A stretch of DNA of 64,000 bases from Roseovarius sp. S88 (GTDB lineage Bacteria > Pseudomonadota > Alphaproteobacteria > Rhodobacterales > Rhodobacteraceae). Below are positions 18,736-28,355 of the stretch, in pieces. How positions within the stretch are numbered: position 1 is the stretch's first letter; every line of letters begins with the position of its first letter. The stretch lies in NCBI RefSeq assembly GCF_037023735.1, contig NZ_CP146069.1, positions 3,327,501 through 3,391,500 on the forward strand. Reading direction: 5' to 3'. The notes beneath the pieces were generated by a model. The model saw nothing but the letters and a program-made list of their open reading frames with translations, was not told the origin of the DNA and did no database searches. Made by a program: the position numbers and the translations under genes.

Positions 18736-18788
18736 ACCCTTGGGTATTGCGACCACGAAAGGCATAGAGTCTTTGGGCTTCTTTCTTG

Positions 18789-21680
18789 TTAAAAATACCC
18801 AGAAACATTTGGTGTCAGTACATCGCGTAAAAGTGCGAGCGGATGCGCTTTGAGCGAAAGGCGGGTGGAAACATAATCCTCGACCACCTCTTCTCCGAGC
18901 GTCATGGCAGACAGATGAGCATCGGGTTCTGGGATCGCCTCCCCATCTATGTCGCCAGCAAAAAGCGGCAGTGGTTTTTGCCCCACAAGTGCACGCGCCG
19001 CCCAAAGGGCGTCGCGCCGGGTCACGCCAAGCCCGGCAAAGGCATCGGCCTCGACCAGCCCTATGATCACCGAAGGCAACACACCTGCACGACGCCAGAC
19101 ATCCTCAACTGCGTGATATCCGTTACCACGCGCGGCATTGATCCAATACGCGTCTTCCTCTGAGAAGCCTTTGATCTGCCGAAACCCCAACCGCAGCGCC
19201 AGACCGCCCTGATCATCGGGCTCCATCACATTGTCCCAAAAGCTGCGATTTACACAGACCGGACGTATTTCGACCCCATGTTCGCAGGCATCACGTACGA
19301 TCTGGGCGGGCGCATAAAAGCCCATGGGCTGTGCATTTAGAAGCGCACAGGCGAAGATGCCTGGATGATGGCATTTGATCCAGGCGCTGGCATAGACCAA
19401 AAGTGCAAAACTTGCAGCATGGCTCTCAGGAAACCCATAAGAGCCGAACCCCTCGATCTGGGAAAAGCAACGTTCCGCAAAATCCTGATCATAGCCATTT
19501 CTGGCCATACCCTTGAGGAACCGCGTGCGAAAGGCGCTGACATTGCCATGCTTTTTGAACGTGGCCAGCGACCGACGCAGACGGTCAGCCTCTTCCGGGC
19601 TGAACCCTGCCCCAACGATGGCGATCTGCATCGCCTGTTCCTGAAAAAGCGGCACGCCCAGCGTCTTGCCAAGCACCTGACCCAGGTCATCGGAGGGAAA
19701 GCTCACTTCTTCTTCGCCATTGCGACGGCGAATGTAAGGATGAACCATGTCACCCTGAATGGGGCCGGGTCGGATGATCGCCACTTCGATGACCAAATCG
19801 TAAAAGGTGCGGGGCCGCATCCGAGGCAAGAAGTTCATCTGCGCCCGGCTTTCCACCTGGAAGACACCGATGCTGTCGGCCTCACAGAGCATATCGTAGA
19901 CCTTTGCGTCCTCAGGCGGCAAGGTGGCCAGCGTGTAGCGATGCCCATGATGCTGATCCAGAAGGTCAAACGCCTTGCGAATACAGCTCAGCATGCCCAG
20001 TGCCAGCACATCGACCTTCAGGATCCCAAGCGCATCTATATCATCCTTGTCCCAACAGATAACTGTGCGACCTTCCATTGTGGCATTCTCAACCGGCACC
20101 AGTTCATCCAACCGCCCTTCGGTCATGACAAAACCGCCGACATGCTGGCTAAGGTGGCGGGGAAACCCCTCGATCTCATGCACGAGTTCCATGGTTTGTT
20201 TCAGCCGCCAGTCATCGGGATCAAGGCCGATCTCTCGCATCCTTTGCCGCTCAATCTTCCCTGACGTCGCAAAAAAACCCCAAAGCTGCGAGCTAAGCGC
20301 GCCGATGGTGTCCTGGCTGAGACCCATGGCGCGACCCACCTCGCGGATGGCACGCTTGCCGCGGTAGTGGATGACTGTGGCGCAAAGCCCTGCGCGATGA
20401 CGGCCGTAACGCTCATAAATATGTTGGATCACCTCTTCGCGACGTTCATGTTCAAAATCGACGTCGATATCGGGAGGCTCGTCGCGTGCCTCAGAGACAA
20501 AACGCTCAAACACCATTGTTCCAGTCTCAGGCGATACACTTGTGATACCCAGTGCGTAGCAAACAACTGAATTGGCCGCAGAGCCGCGCCCCTGACACAG
20601 GATGTCCCGCGAGCGGGCAAAGGCCACCACATCGCGCACGGTGAGAAAGTATGGCTCGTATTTCAACTTGGCAATGAGGGTCAGCTCATGCGCCATCATC
20701 TTCTTCACACGCTCTGATGCGCCACCGGGATACCGCCAGTTCAGACCCTCTTGTGCCAATCGCCGCAGCCGCTCGGTCGGAGGTTCGCCTTCCATCACCT
20801 CGCTCGGATATTCATAGCGCAATTCATCAAGTGAAAAGCCAAGTTGCTTGGCCAAGGCTCCGGCTCGATACACCGCCTCTTCGTGGCCTGCAAAGAGGTG
20901 CAACATCTCGGCCTCGGAGCGTAGGCGCTGTTCACCATTGGCCAGCGCCTCACGCCCCAGCGTGTCAACCCGACGCCCCTGCCGGATCGCGGTCAGCACA
21001 TCGGCAAGCTTGCGTCGGCGCGCGTGATGCATCCGGGGCAAGCCAGAGGCAACCGTGGTCAGATCCATTTCCTGCGCGAGCTTTGCCAAACGGTCAAACC
21101 GCGCGGCATCCTGACCGTCATAGCGGGGGGCCATTATAAGGTGCATTTGCGTCCCAAAGCGCCGCGTCAGACGGGAGGCCTGCTTGCGCCAGATGTCTAT
21201 ATCCTCTGTGGCCATTGCCGGATGCAGCAGCAGGCAAAGCCCCTCTGCCCCCTCCAACACGTCCGGCACCGTCAGATGACACGATCCTTTTTCAACCCGA
21301 AGCCGCCCCTTGCTGATCAACCGGCAGAGCCGCCCCCAGCCAGCGCGGTCCTTTGGCAAGGCCGTGAGCGTGACGCCGTTATTCAAACACAGCCGAGCTG
21401 CGGGCAAAAAGCGGGGCACATGCGCCCAGCCGGGTTGATGTGGTTCAGGCGCAGGCGGACCAATGGGCCCGTCACGCGCCTCAAGCGTCTTTCGTTCGCG
21501 CACCACCCGCGCCAGATCCCGCACCGCCATATGCGCCCGCACGATGCCTGCGACCGAATTATTATCGGCAATGGCAAATGCAGACAGTCCCAACTGGGCG
21601 GCACGCAAGGCGTATTCCTCGGGGTGGGACGCCCCGGTAAGGAAGGTGAAATTCGACGTGATCGACAGCTCGGCAAACAT
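18789..21680 (-). CDS. dnaE2: Error-prone DNA polymerase DnaE2, C-terminally truncated
   Basis: A 963-residue C-family polymerase used for damage-induced translesion synthesis. It has an N-terminal PHP domain (FAELSITSNFTFLTGASHPEEY) and the polymerase core with palm aspartates (PPDIDVDFEHERREE) and GVFQVESRAQMNFL. The HhH region is present, but the protein stops at SLKAHPLALLRDVLTPNVSGYF, where family members continue about 100 residues into an OB-fold. No OB-like sequence exists in another frame before the next gene. I chose the ATG at 21680; a TTG at 21692 would add four residues. A candidate LexA box lies 17-31 bases upstream. imuA and imuB, its usual partners, are not adjacent. Confidence 0.9.
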   Translation of the reverse strand: MFAELSITSNFTFLTGASHPEEYALRAAQLGLSAFAIADNNSVAGIVRAHMAVRDLARVVRERKTLEARDGPIGPPAPEPHQPGWAHVPRFLPAARLCLNNGVTLTALPKDRAGWGRLCRLISKGRLRVEKGSCHLTVPDVLEGAEGLCLLLHPAMATEDIDIWRKQASRLTRRFGTQMHLIMAPRYDGQDAARFDRLAKLAQEMDLTTVASGLPRMHHARRRKLADVLTAIRQGRRVDTLGREALANGEQRLRSEAEMLHLFAGHEEAVYRAGALAKQLGFSLDELRYEYPSEVMEGEPPTERLRRLAQEGLNWRYPGGASERVKKMMAHELTLIAKLKYEPYFLTVRDVVAFARSRDILCQGRGSAANSVVCYALGITSVSPETGTMVFERFVSEARDEPPDIDVDFEHERREEVIQHIYERYGRHRAGLCATVIHYRGKRAIREVGRAMGLSQDTIGALSSQLWGFFATSGKIERQRMREIGLDPDDWRLKQTMELVHEIEGFPRHLSQHVGGFVMTEGRLDELVPVENATMEGRTVICWDKDDIDALGILKVDVLALGMLSCIRKAFDLLDQHHGHRYTLATLPPEDAKVYDMLCEADSIGVFQVESRAQMNFLPRMRPRTFYDLVIEVAIIRPGPIQGDMVHPYIRRRNGEEEVSFPSDDLGQVLGKTLGVPLFQEQAMQIAIVGAGFSPEEADRLRRSLATFKKHGNVSAFRTRFLKGMARNGYDQDFAERCFSQIEGFGSYGFPESHAASFALLVYASAWIKCHHPGIFACALLNAQPMGFYAPAQIVRDACEHGVEIRPVCVNRSFWDNVMEPDDQGGLALRLGFRQIKGFSEEDAYWINAARGNGYHAVEDVWRRAGVLPSVIIGLVEADAFAGLGVTRRDALWAARALVGQKPLPLFAGDIDGEAIPEPDAHLSAMTLGEEVVEDYVSTRLSLKAHPLALLRDVLTPNVSGYF

Positions 21681-21696
21681 GGCAGTAGACAATTAT

Positions 21697-21711
21697 ATTC
21701 ATGTTTTGTTC
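21697..21711 (-). promoter_or_regulatory. Candidate LexA (SOS) box upstream of dnaE2
   Basis: ATTC-ATGTTTT-GTTC on the plus strand matches the alphaproteobacterial LexA consensus GTTC-N7-GTTC at 7 of 8 fixed positions. It lies 17-31 bases before the dnaE2 ATG, where a repressor would block the promoter. dnaE2 is a classic SOS gene. Confidence 0.55.
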
Positions 21712-21740
21712 TTTTTCGAGTCTTGATTTTGATTTTGCAA

Positions 21741-22217
21741 CTACTGCCGCGGCGAACAGCGCTGGCCGCGCATACAAGAGCGTGCCTGATCCAGCTGGGC
21801 TTGTGTAGGTTCAGGGAAAACCAGACTGCCGCAGGGGTCGATGATCATCCTATAGCCGGCATCGGTTTTCTGCAAAAAGGCTAGATACTCCGCGCCCGAA
21901 ACAGCCCCACCGCACCATGGACCAAAGCATTGCAAAACCAACGAGATATTGCGCCTGAACGTCGACACAAAACCATCCCGTGACAAGGACGTCCCATTGA
22001 GCCGTGCAGGGATCAAAGTGTCCGGTCGATTCTGGTTTGTCAGGTCATTGTCCGGAGCAAGGGTCTGATCGAACGTCAATGTACCATGAATGACCACGTA
22101 AATTTCTTCGGCCTCGGCCGCGCGTTTATACGTGTTTGCCACGTCAGGCCGGATACAGGACAGCGCCAGAGCAGGCCCGGCAACAAACATGGCAAGAACA
22201 GCAAGCACCACCCGCAT
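21741..22217 (-). CDS. Secreted cysteine-containing protein of unknown function
   Basis: About 158 residues with a signal peptide (VVLAVLAMFVAGPALALS). The mature protein has six cysteines (SCIRPD, LQCFGPWCGG, DPCGSL, RSCMRGQRCS), which suggests disulfide bonds in the periplasm. A middle region (VIHGTLTFDQT) may be a small beta barrel. I do not recognise the family. The ATG at 22217 shares its first base with the last base of the rppH stop, so it is translated with rppH; GTG at 22220 is an alternative. The coupling gives no functional clue. Confidence 0.7.
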   Translation of the reverse strand: MRVVLAVLAMFVAGPALALSCIRPDVANTYKRAAEAEEIYVVIHGTLTFDQTLAPDNDLTNQNRPDTLIPARLNGTSLSRDGFVSTFRRNISLVLQCFGPWCGGAVSGAEYLAFLQKTDAGYRMIIDPCGSLVFPEPTQAQLDQARSCMRGQRCSPRQ

Positions 22218-22699
22218 CACAATATCTCGGCAAATTCGCTCAGCACGCTCTCGTAAACCGCCCGCTTGAATGGCACGATGGCTCCCGGCAGCTCATCAGG
22301 TGGTAACCACCGCCATTCAGAAAACTCCTGATGCTCAGAGGCAATGTTGACATCTGCATCCGTGCCGTGAAACCGCAGAAGGAACCATTTCTGTTTTTGC
22401 CCTCTAAAGCGTGCCTTCCAAAGCTTTGGCACAAGCTCGTGTGGCAAGTCATAAGTCACCCAATCTGTCGTTTCAGCCTCAACCGTGACCAGATCAGCCA
22501 GCACACCGGTTTCTTCCCACAATTCGCGCAAAGCGGCATCACGGGGCGTTTCGCCTTCATCTACGCCGCCTTGTGGCATTTGCCAGGCGGCAACATCGCT
22601 GTCGATCCGCTGGCCGACAAACACATGGCCGTCGGCATTCACCAGCATCACACCCACACAGGGTCGGTATGGAAGGCGCTCGATCTCCTCCGGCGTCAC
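22217..22699 (-). CDS. rppH: RNA pyrophosphohydrolase
   Basis: A 160-residue Nudix hydrolase that removes pyrophosphate from 5'-triphosphate RNA and so triggers RNase E-dependent decay. The start matches RppH ([20 protein letters not shown], then AWQMPQGG), the Nudix box reads GGVDEGE...RELWEETG, and the [16 protein letters not shown] segment characteristic of RppH is present ([17 protein letters not shown]). Translation starts with GTG in a 4-base GTGA overlap with the M3 peptidase stop. Confidence 0.95.
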   Translation of the reverse strand: MTPEEIERLPYRPCVGVMLVNADGHVFVGQRIDSDVAAWQMPQGGVDEGETPRDAALRELWEETGVLADLVTVEAETTDWVTYDLPHELVPKLWKARFRGQKQKWFLLRFHGTDADVNIASEHQEFSEWRWLPPDELPGAIVPFKRAVYESVLSEFAEIL

Positions 22700-24708
22700 G
22701 CCGCCAACCCCCGGCCCTTGAGCAGGGCTTCAACCCCCGGCATACGACCGCGGAAGGCCAAGTATAGCTCCTCGGCTTCACGTGATCCTCCAGTGGACAA
22801 GATATGCGTTTCAAGCGCCTTAGCCTTGTCTGCATCAAACGCATCACCTGCTTCTTCAAACGCAGCGAACGCATCAGCATCCATGACCTCAGACCACATA
22901 TAGCTATAATACCCGCTCGAATAACCATCGCCGCTGAACACATGTGCAAAATGTGGTGTCGCGTGGCGCATGGTGATGGCGTGTGGCATGCCCAATTTAG
23001 CCAGAACTTCGGCCTGTCTGGCCATCGGATCTACCGGAGCTTCTCCTTCATGGAACGCCAAATCCACAAGCGCCGACGCCACGTATTCCACAGTCTGAAA
23101 ACCCATATCGAAGGTCGCTGCACCCAACACCTTGTCGAGCATGTCTGTGGGCATCGGTTCGCCAGTCTCGGCATGGGTTGCAAATTCCGCCAACACCTCA
23201 GGCACTTCGAGCCAGTGCTCGTAAAGCTGGCTTGGCAACTCCACAAAATCGCGCGCCACAGAGGTGCCGGAGATACTCTCGTAGGTCACGTTTGACAGCA
23301 TTTGGTGCAGGGCGTGTCCAAACTCATGAAAAAGCGTGCGTGCATCGTCATAGCTGAGCAATGCCGGATCACCCTTTGCAAAGTTGCAGACATTGATCAC
23401 TACCGGACCCTGAATCTTTGGAAACTTGGCCTGTCCTCGCATAGCCGAACACCAAGCACCGGATCGTTTAGAGGCACGCGCGAAGTAGTCTCCAATAAAC
23501 ACTGCCACATGAGCCCCGTCTCGGGTCACCTCCCATGCACGGCAATCGGAATGATAGAGTGGAACATCCATTGGCTTGAACTCCAGACCAAAAAGCCGGT
23601 TCGCACAGGAAAAGCTGGCCTCGATCATGCGGTCGAGCTGTAAATACGGCTTGAGTGCGGCTTCATCGAGATCATGTTCAAGCTTGCGCCGCTTTTCTGC
23701 ATAATACCGCCAATCCCACGGCTCTAATGGTGCATTCACACCATCGGCTTGCATCATCTGGGTCAACACCTCAGCATCTGCATTGGCACGAGCCTTGGCG
23801 GGCCGCCAGACATCCATCAACAGACTGAGTACCGCCTCCGGTGTCTTGGCCATCTCAGTTTCCAGTTTGAAGTCGGCGAAACTTTCATAGCCCAACAGCT
23901 TCGCGCGTTCCTCCCGCAGCGCGAGGATTTCCGCGGCTATCTCACGATTGTCTGTCTCACCTCCATTGGCGCCCCGCGCGATCCAGGCTGCAAAAGCCTT
24001 TTCACGTAAATCCCGCCGAGGTGAGAATTGCAGAAATGGCACGATCAGAGAGCGTGAGAGCGTTATGACCGGAGCATCTGTGCCCTTTTCCTCGCCAGCT
24101 AACCGTGCGGCACTCACAACGAAGCCGGGCAATCCTTCAAGATCATCTTCTGTCAATTCCATATGCCAACCGGCCTCATCCGCCAGAAGGTTTTGCGTGA
24201 ATGCCGTACCAAGTTCCGCCAAGCGCTTACGGATTTCTCGCATTCGAGCATCCGCTTTTCCTGTCAGACCAGCCCCGGCGCGCCGAAACCCGCGATGCGT
24301 CAACATCAAAACGCGATACTGTTCTTTGGTCAAATTAAGATTGCCCCGGCTCTCCCAAAGCGCCTCAATACGGGCAAAAAGAGCCTTGTTTCCATAAATT
24401 TCAGAGGAATAGGCCGCCAGCTTGGGTGAAAACGCACGTTGCAGCGCCTGACGTGTGTCGTTGCTGTCGGCACCAGCAACAGAGTAGAAGACCGAAAGAA
24501 CTTGGTCGAGTATTTTGCCCGCCGCTTCCAGCGCTTCAATCGTATTGGCAAATGTCGTTTCAGCAGGATCATCTGCAATCGCCTGAATATCAGACCGCGC
24601 TTCTTTCAAGGCAGTCTCAAAAGCCGGCTCGAAATCTTCATCAGAAATTTTATCGAACGGGGCCATTTCAAAAGGCGTTGTCCATTCACTCAGCAGCGGA
24701 TTGGTCAT
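22696..24708 (-). CDS. M3 family metallopeptidase (oligopeptidase A / Dcp type)
   Basis: A 670-residue zinc peptidase cleaving short peptides in the cytoplasm. The zinc site is [13 protein letters not shown], and downstream [12 protein letters not shown] and the C-terminal [22 protein letters not shown] match the Dcp/OpdA/thimet family. No signal peptide. The ATG at 24708 is preceded by AGGAG at six-base spacing; an upstream GTG at 24729 is less likely. It overlaps rppH by 4 bases downstream. The correctly framed end of the MoeB/ThiF gene would overlap its start by 23 bases. Dcp versus PrlC (oligopeptidase A) cannot be separated with certainty. Confidence 0.9.
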   Translation of the reverse strand: MTNPLLSEWTTPFEMAPFDKISDEDFEPAFETALKEARSDIQAIADDPAETTFANTIEALEAAGKILDQVLSVFYSVAGADSNDTRQALQRAFSPKLAAYSSEIYGNKALFARIEALWESRGNLNLTKEQYRVLMLTHRGFRRAGAGLTGKADARMREIRKRLAELGTAFTQNLLADEAGWHMELTEDDLEGLPGFVVSAARLAGEEKGTDAPVITLSRSLIVPFLQFSPRRDLREKAFAAWIARGANGGETDNREIAAEILALREERAKLLGYESFADFKLETEMAKTPEAVLSLLMDVWRPAKARANADAEVLTQMMQADGVNAPLEPWDWRYYAEKRRKLEHDLDEAALKPYLQLDRMIEASFSCANRLFGLEFKPMDVPLYHSDCRAWEVTRDGAHVAVFIGDYFARASKRSGAWCSAMRGQAKFPKIQGPVVINVCNFAKGDPALLSYDDARTLFHEFGHALHQMLSNVTYESISGTSVARDFVELPSQLYEHWLEVPEVLAEFATHAETGEPMPTDMLDKVLGAATFDMGFQTVEYVASALVDLAFHEGEAPVDPMARQAEVLAKLGMPHAITMRHATPHFAHVFSGDGYSSGYYSYMWSEVMDADAFAAFEEAGDAFDADKAKALETHILSTGGSREAEELYLAFRGRMPGVEALLKGRGLAA

Positions 24709-24753
24709 CTTGTTCTCCTGGTTGGCCACAAATCGGGCAATCGGCGCGGCGGC

Positions 24754-25752
24754 TTAGCGAAATCTTCCGGCTTTCTCCATATAGGGCGTCGTAGATGAGC
24801 ATTTCCCCCTCAGCGGTGCGCCGGCATCGGTGATCAGTTTAATCGCTTCTGCCGCCATCATTGAGCCAACCACACCGGGCAGTGGCCCCAAAATCCCCGC
24901 CTCGGCACAGCTTGGTGCCAGCCCAGGCGCAGGGGCTTCGGGGAATATACACTGATAACAGGGGGTGCCTTGCGCAGGATCAAAAACACTCAACTGGCCT
25001 TCCCATTGCGATAAAGCACCGGAAATCAGCGGCTTGCCCAGCTTTTGCGCTAGCCGGTTGGCCAAGTAGCGGGTCTCGAAATTATCCGTGCCGTCAAGGA
25101 TCAGATCGTAGTCACCGAAAAGCGCTTCGGCCTCTTCTTCTGACAGGCGTCGATTGTAGGGCCGGATCTCGGTATAGGGATTGAGCGCCTTAACCGCCTC
25201 AGCCGCCGAAAAGACTTTGGGCATACCGCTACCGTCATCGGTGTGGATGATCTGACGCTGCAAATTGGTATGATCGACCACATCATCGTCGATGATGCCG
25301 ATACGCCCGACGCCAGCCGCAGCAAGGTAAAGGATTGCAGGAGATCCTAAGCCCCCTGCACCTATCACCAGAACACTGGCTTGCTTTAACGCCTTTTGCC
25401 CCGGCCCACCGATTTCGCGCAACACAATGTGTCGGGCGTATCTTTCCAGTTCGGTTGGCGCAAATGTGCCGCTAGCTTGCGGTACTGGCTCTTCTGCCTG
25501 AGCTTTGGTTTTCAACCGCTGCAGACCAGCCCGGTAGAGAAGAACAAGCGCTCCCATTCCGCCCAGCAACAACCAAGGTGCCGCTTGTTGGCCCATCGCG
25601 ACGCGCAGGGGGTGCCCATCTGGTAAAGCAAGATGCAGTACGACGACTCCCACCCACAAAAATCCGATCATGGACCACCGCAAGCGATGCGGCGTGCCCA
25701 TCATCATCCCTATGCCCCAAAGCACTGCAGCTACAAAAAGCACCAGCAACAT
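24754..25752 (-). CDS. Membrane-anchored MoeB/ThiF-type adenylyltransferase, 3' end frameshifted
   Basis: A 332-residue E1-like enzyme that adenylates the C-terminus of MoaD/ThiS-type sulfur carriers. The ATP motif is VLVIGAGGLGSPAILYLAAAG, with DDVVDHTNLQRQI, LDGTDNFETRYL and the first zinc pair CYQC. About 85 N-terminal residues form two or three membrane helices, unusual for the soluble E. coli MoeB. The C-terminus is broken: at the C5 run 24805-24809 (plus strand) one missing base changes LRGEMLIYDALYGES into LRGKCSSTTPYME and stops at 24754. With the base restored the frame ends at 24686 after RRADCPICG, the second zinc pair. It shares a base with the dut stop (TAATG). Confidence 0.85.
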   Translation of the reverse strand: MLLVLFVAAVLWGIGMMMGTPHRLRWSMIGFLWVGVVVLHLALPDGHPLRVAMGQQAAPWLLLGGMGALVLLYRAGLQRLKTKAQAEEPVPQASGTFAPTELERYARHIVLREIGGPGQKALKQASVLVIGAGGLGSPAILYLAAAGVGRIGIIDDDVVDHTNLQRQIIHTDDGSGMPKVFSAAEAVKALNPYTEIRPYNRRLSEEEAEALFGDYDLILDGTDNFETRYLANRLAQKLGKPLISGALSQWEGQLSVFDPAQGTPCYQCIFPEAPAPGLAPSCAEAGILGPLPGVVGSMMAAEAIKLITDAGAPLRGKCSSTTPYMEKAGRFR

Positions 25753-26207
25753 TAGCTCGCCCCTGTTGAGCCAAATCCACCAGCCCCACGCGCTGTTTCT
25801 TCAAGCGACAAGCTTTCGACAAACTGCGCCTGCACGACCGGAGCCACAACCATTTGCGCAATCCGCATGCCGTGTTCCACCACAAAAGACTCCGCACCCG
25901 CGTTCATCACAATAACACCCAAGGGCCCGCGATAATCGCTGTCTATTGTGCCGGGACTGTTTGGCAGTGTGATCCCGTGCTTAAGAGCCAAACCGGATCG
26001 AGGACGCAGCTGAACCTCATAACCCGCGGGGATAGAAATGCGCAAACCCGTTGGCACAAGTGTACGTTCACCGGGTTTCAGCTTCACCGATTGGCGGCTG
26101 GGAAAATTCGCACGCAAATCGGCACCTGCCGCTCCCGTCGTTTCATAGCGCGGCAAGCCAAGCGAAGTATCCGCTCCGTCCTCCCAGAGAACAGATATGC
26201 TCACCAT
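25752..26207 (-). CDS. dut: dUTP diphosphatase
   Basis: A 151-residue trimeric dUTPase converting dUTP to dUMP, keeping uracil out of DNA. All five motifs are present: [41 protein letters not shown] and the C-terminal GAGGFGSTG lid. I chose the ATG at 26207 with GAAAGG upstream; the frame stays open to 26345 but that would lie inside coaBC and is not family sequence. It follows coaBC in the common coaBC-dut order and is coupled to the MoeB/ThiF gene by a TAATG overlap. Confidence 0.96.
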   Translation of the reverse strand: MVSISVLWEDGADTSLGLPRYETTGAAGADLRANFPSRQSVKLKPGERTLVPTGLRISIPAGYEVQLRPRSGLALKHGITLPNSPGTIDSDYRGPLGVIVMNAGAESFVVEHGMRIAQMVVAPVVQAQFVESLSLEETARGAGGFGSTGAS

Positions 26208-26215
26208 CGACAGAC

Positions 26216-26249
26216 CTTTCTTTTTGCCCAAAATATCCCCGCCGGAGGC
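26216..26249 (-). repeat. Intergenic motif resembling the one beside dnaE2
   Basis: Read on the minus strand, CTCCGGCGGGGATATTTTGGG is followed by CAAAAAGAAAGG. A similar but weaker string (GGGTATTTTTAACAAGAAAG) overlaps the end of dnaE2 at 18781-18800. The 3' end of this copy serves as the dut ribosome-binding site. Confidence 0.35.
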
Positions 26250-26259
26250 ATGCTGAGGC

Positions 26260-27453
26260 TCACGCAAGCGCCTCTGCAATCTTCTGCGCCAGACGTCTGG
26301 CAACCTGATCCTTCGACAATCGCGGCCAGTCTTCGGCACCGTCATCTGTGATCAACGTCACATCGTTTTCCGATCCACCCATGATCCCGGTGCCAGGGCT
26401 GACATCATTGGCGACAATCCAGTCACACCCCTTGCGCTTGCGCTTGGCCGTTGCATGTTTCAGCACATCATCGGTTTCCGCAGCAAACCCGACCACCAAA
26501 TCTGGGCGTTTCTCTTTTGACTTGCACACGGTCGCCAAAATATCCGGGTTTTCAGCAAAAGACAGATCGGGAAGCCCATCCTTGGTTTTCTTCAGCTTAC
26601 GTTCGGACGCTGATTTAACCCGCCAATCAGCAACAGCGGCAGCAAATATACCCGCGTCAACCGGCAGGGCATCTTCAACCGCATCAAGCATCTCTTGCGC
26701 AGTTTGCACCGGGACGACTGTGACACCTTCTGGCGGCTGCACATCCGCAGGACCCGTGACAAAGATCACGTCCGCCCCCAATGCCGATAAAGCACTGGCA
26801 ATCGCCGTGCCCTGCGCGCCAGAGGATCGGTTGGCGATATAGCGTACAGGGTCGATCGGTTCATGCGTTGGTCCTGATGTGACAAGGATACGCTTCCCCG
26901 CCAGCGGTCCTTTGGCAATCCGTGTCTCAATCGCGGCAACAATCTCAAGCGGCTCTGCCATGCGCCCGGGGCCATATTCTCCACAGGCCATATCGCCCTC
27001 ATTCGGGCCGACAAAGGCAACGCCGTCCTCTTTGAGCGTCTTCATGTTGCGCTGCGTCGCAGGATGGTCCCACATGCGCACATTCATAGAAGGAGCCACC
27101 AATACAGGCGTGTCAGTGGCGAGAAGAAGCGTGGAGGCGAGGTCATCGGCGTGGCCTTGCGCCATCTTGGCCATCAGATCCGCTGTCGCAGGAGCAACCA
27201 CAATAAGATCCGCACTGCGGCTTAGTTCGATATGACCCATCTCGGCTTCGTCTGTCAGGTCAAAAAGATCCTGAAAGACATTGCGCCCGGCAAGCGCGGA
27301 CACCGAAAGCGGTGTGACAAACTCTGAACCAGCGCGTGTCAAAACAGGTGTCACAGAGGCACCCCGTTCACGCAGCCGCCGAATGAGATCAAGCGACTTA
27401 TAGGCCGCGATCCCACCGCCAATGATCAGCAAAATTCGTCTGGATGCGAGCAT
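26260..27453 (-). CDS. coaBC: Bifunctional phosphopantothenoylcysteine decarboxylase / phosphopantothenate-cysteine ligase
   Basis: A 397-residue enzyme performing two coenzyme A steps. The N-terminal CoaC flavoprotein shows [18 protein letters not shown], the catalytic His region [16 protein letters not shown] and the active Cys segment [16 protein letters not shown]. The C-terminal CoaB half has [26 protein letters not shown] and KIKK-like residues near LKKTKDGLP. Both domains are complete and the length is normal. It begins with ATG at 27453 and precedes dut by 52 bases. Confidence 0.96.
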   Translation of the reverse strand: MLASRRILLIIGGGIAAYKSLDLIRRLRERGASVTPVLTRAGSEFVTPLSVSALAGRNVFQDLFDLTDEAEMGHIELSRSADLIVVAPATADLMAKMAQGHADDLASTLLLATDTPVLVAPSMNVRMWDHPATQRNMKTLKEDGVAFVGPNEGDMACGEYGPGRMAEPLEIVAAIETRIAKGPLAGKRILVTSGPTHEPIDPVRYIANRSSGAQGTAIASALSALGADVIFVTGPADVQPPEGVTVVPVQTAQEMLDAVEDALPVDAGIFAAAVADWRVKSASERKLKKTKDGLPDLSFAENPDILATVCKSKEKRPDLVVGFAAETDDVLKHATAKRKRKGCDWIVANDVSPGTGIMGGSENDVTLITDDGAEDWPRLSKDQVARRLAQKIAEALA

Positions 27454-27527
27454 GTGCGCCGTCCTGCATTACGTCGCGCCGAGACTATGCGCGGCCTATG
27501 ACCAACACAAGGGGCGCGTGGCGCGCA

Positions 27528-28355
27528 TCAATTGAAGGCCGCGCAAGGATCTTCGCGCTCCGGAGCTGGCGCAGTCAGTGTCATATCAAATTCTCCCACA
27601 GGCGGGCTGTTTTTCTCGCCCTGACCAAGGGCGATCACAGACACATCCGCATTCGCTGTATGCAGGTTTACAGGGATGCCCCAATCCGTGCGCGCATGGC
27701 CGTTGCCGGTGATCACAACAACCGGCCCGCCTGTATCTGCCAAGGCTTGCAATGTCACTCTCGCCAAATGAGCATCGCGCAGTCTTTGCACCATAACCAT
27801 CCGCGGCAGAACATCGGCGGGGAGTTTGTTGCAATGCGCCACAGCCTGAAGTCTTTCACGCGCCTCTTGCTGATCTTTCGGCAAGGGCTGGGTTAGACCA
27901 AACGCCTCCGCCTGCGCACCAAACACGGTCTCTACCCCGTCCTGCATCGCGGCGCGAGACGCCTGCCGTTCAAGTTGCGCACCGAAAATCGCCGCGTCAG
28001 GAGCAGCGGCGAAAATCGGATAGTACATCGAGAAATCTGGCCAGCCCGAATTGTTCCAGCCCAACGCTTTTTCGAGGTCGGCCTCTGAAAGACGGTTTTC
28101 ATCTGTTACTTCCGCCGCTTGCTGCTCAGTCAGCATTTCAAACACGACTGCGGTCGGAGACAGTAGCTCAACAAGCTCAGTCTGTGCTCGGTGGTGATCT
28201 GCATTGTCATGCCGCTCGCCCAAAAGCACGATTTCAGCTGATGCCAGATTGGACATGTCTTCGGGGCTCAAAGCCTCTGTTACATCAGAGGCCCAAGTGA
28301 GTTTCGCGTGGCAAGTCAGAAGAGCAGAAATCAGAAGAACGGCATTTTTGATCAT
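27528..28355 (-). CDS. ChaN-family haem-binding/iron-regulated protein
   Basis: A 275-residue exported protein of the ChaN/Cofac_haem_bdg family. A signal sequence (VLLISALLTCHAKLTWA) is followed by the signature IVLLGERHDNADHHRAQ and, near the C-terminus, VVVITGNGHARTDWGIP. Campylobacter ChaN-like proteins bind haem; in most bacteria the role is unknown. The cysteine in LLTC is not a strict lipobox, so lipidation is uncertain. It overlaps the rpoH stop by 4 bases (ATGA), meaning it is co-translated with the sigma factor, so its expression probably follows stress induction. Confidence 0.82.
   Translation of the reverse strand: MIKNAVLLISALLTCHAKLTWASDVTEALSPEDMSNLASAEIVLLGERHDNADHHRAQTELVELLSPTAVVFEMLTEQQAAEVTDENRLSEADLEKALGWNNSGWPDFSMYYPIFAAAPDAAIFGAQLERQASRAAMQDGVETVFGAQAEAFGLTQPLPKDQQEARERLQAVAHCNKLPADVLPRMVMVQRLRDAHLARVTLQALADTGGPVVVITGNGHARTDWGIPVNLHTANADVSVIALGQGEKNSPPVGEFDMTLTAPAPEREDPCAAFN

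Noticed and set aside
19365..20264. A 299-residue plus-strand open frame inside dnaE2
   Set aside because: Antisense to a conserved polymerase core, no family features, no ribosome-binding site.
21024..21884. A 286-residue plus-strand open frame
   Set aside because: It spans the antisense of dnaE2 and the secreted protein gene and has no recognisable domain.
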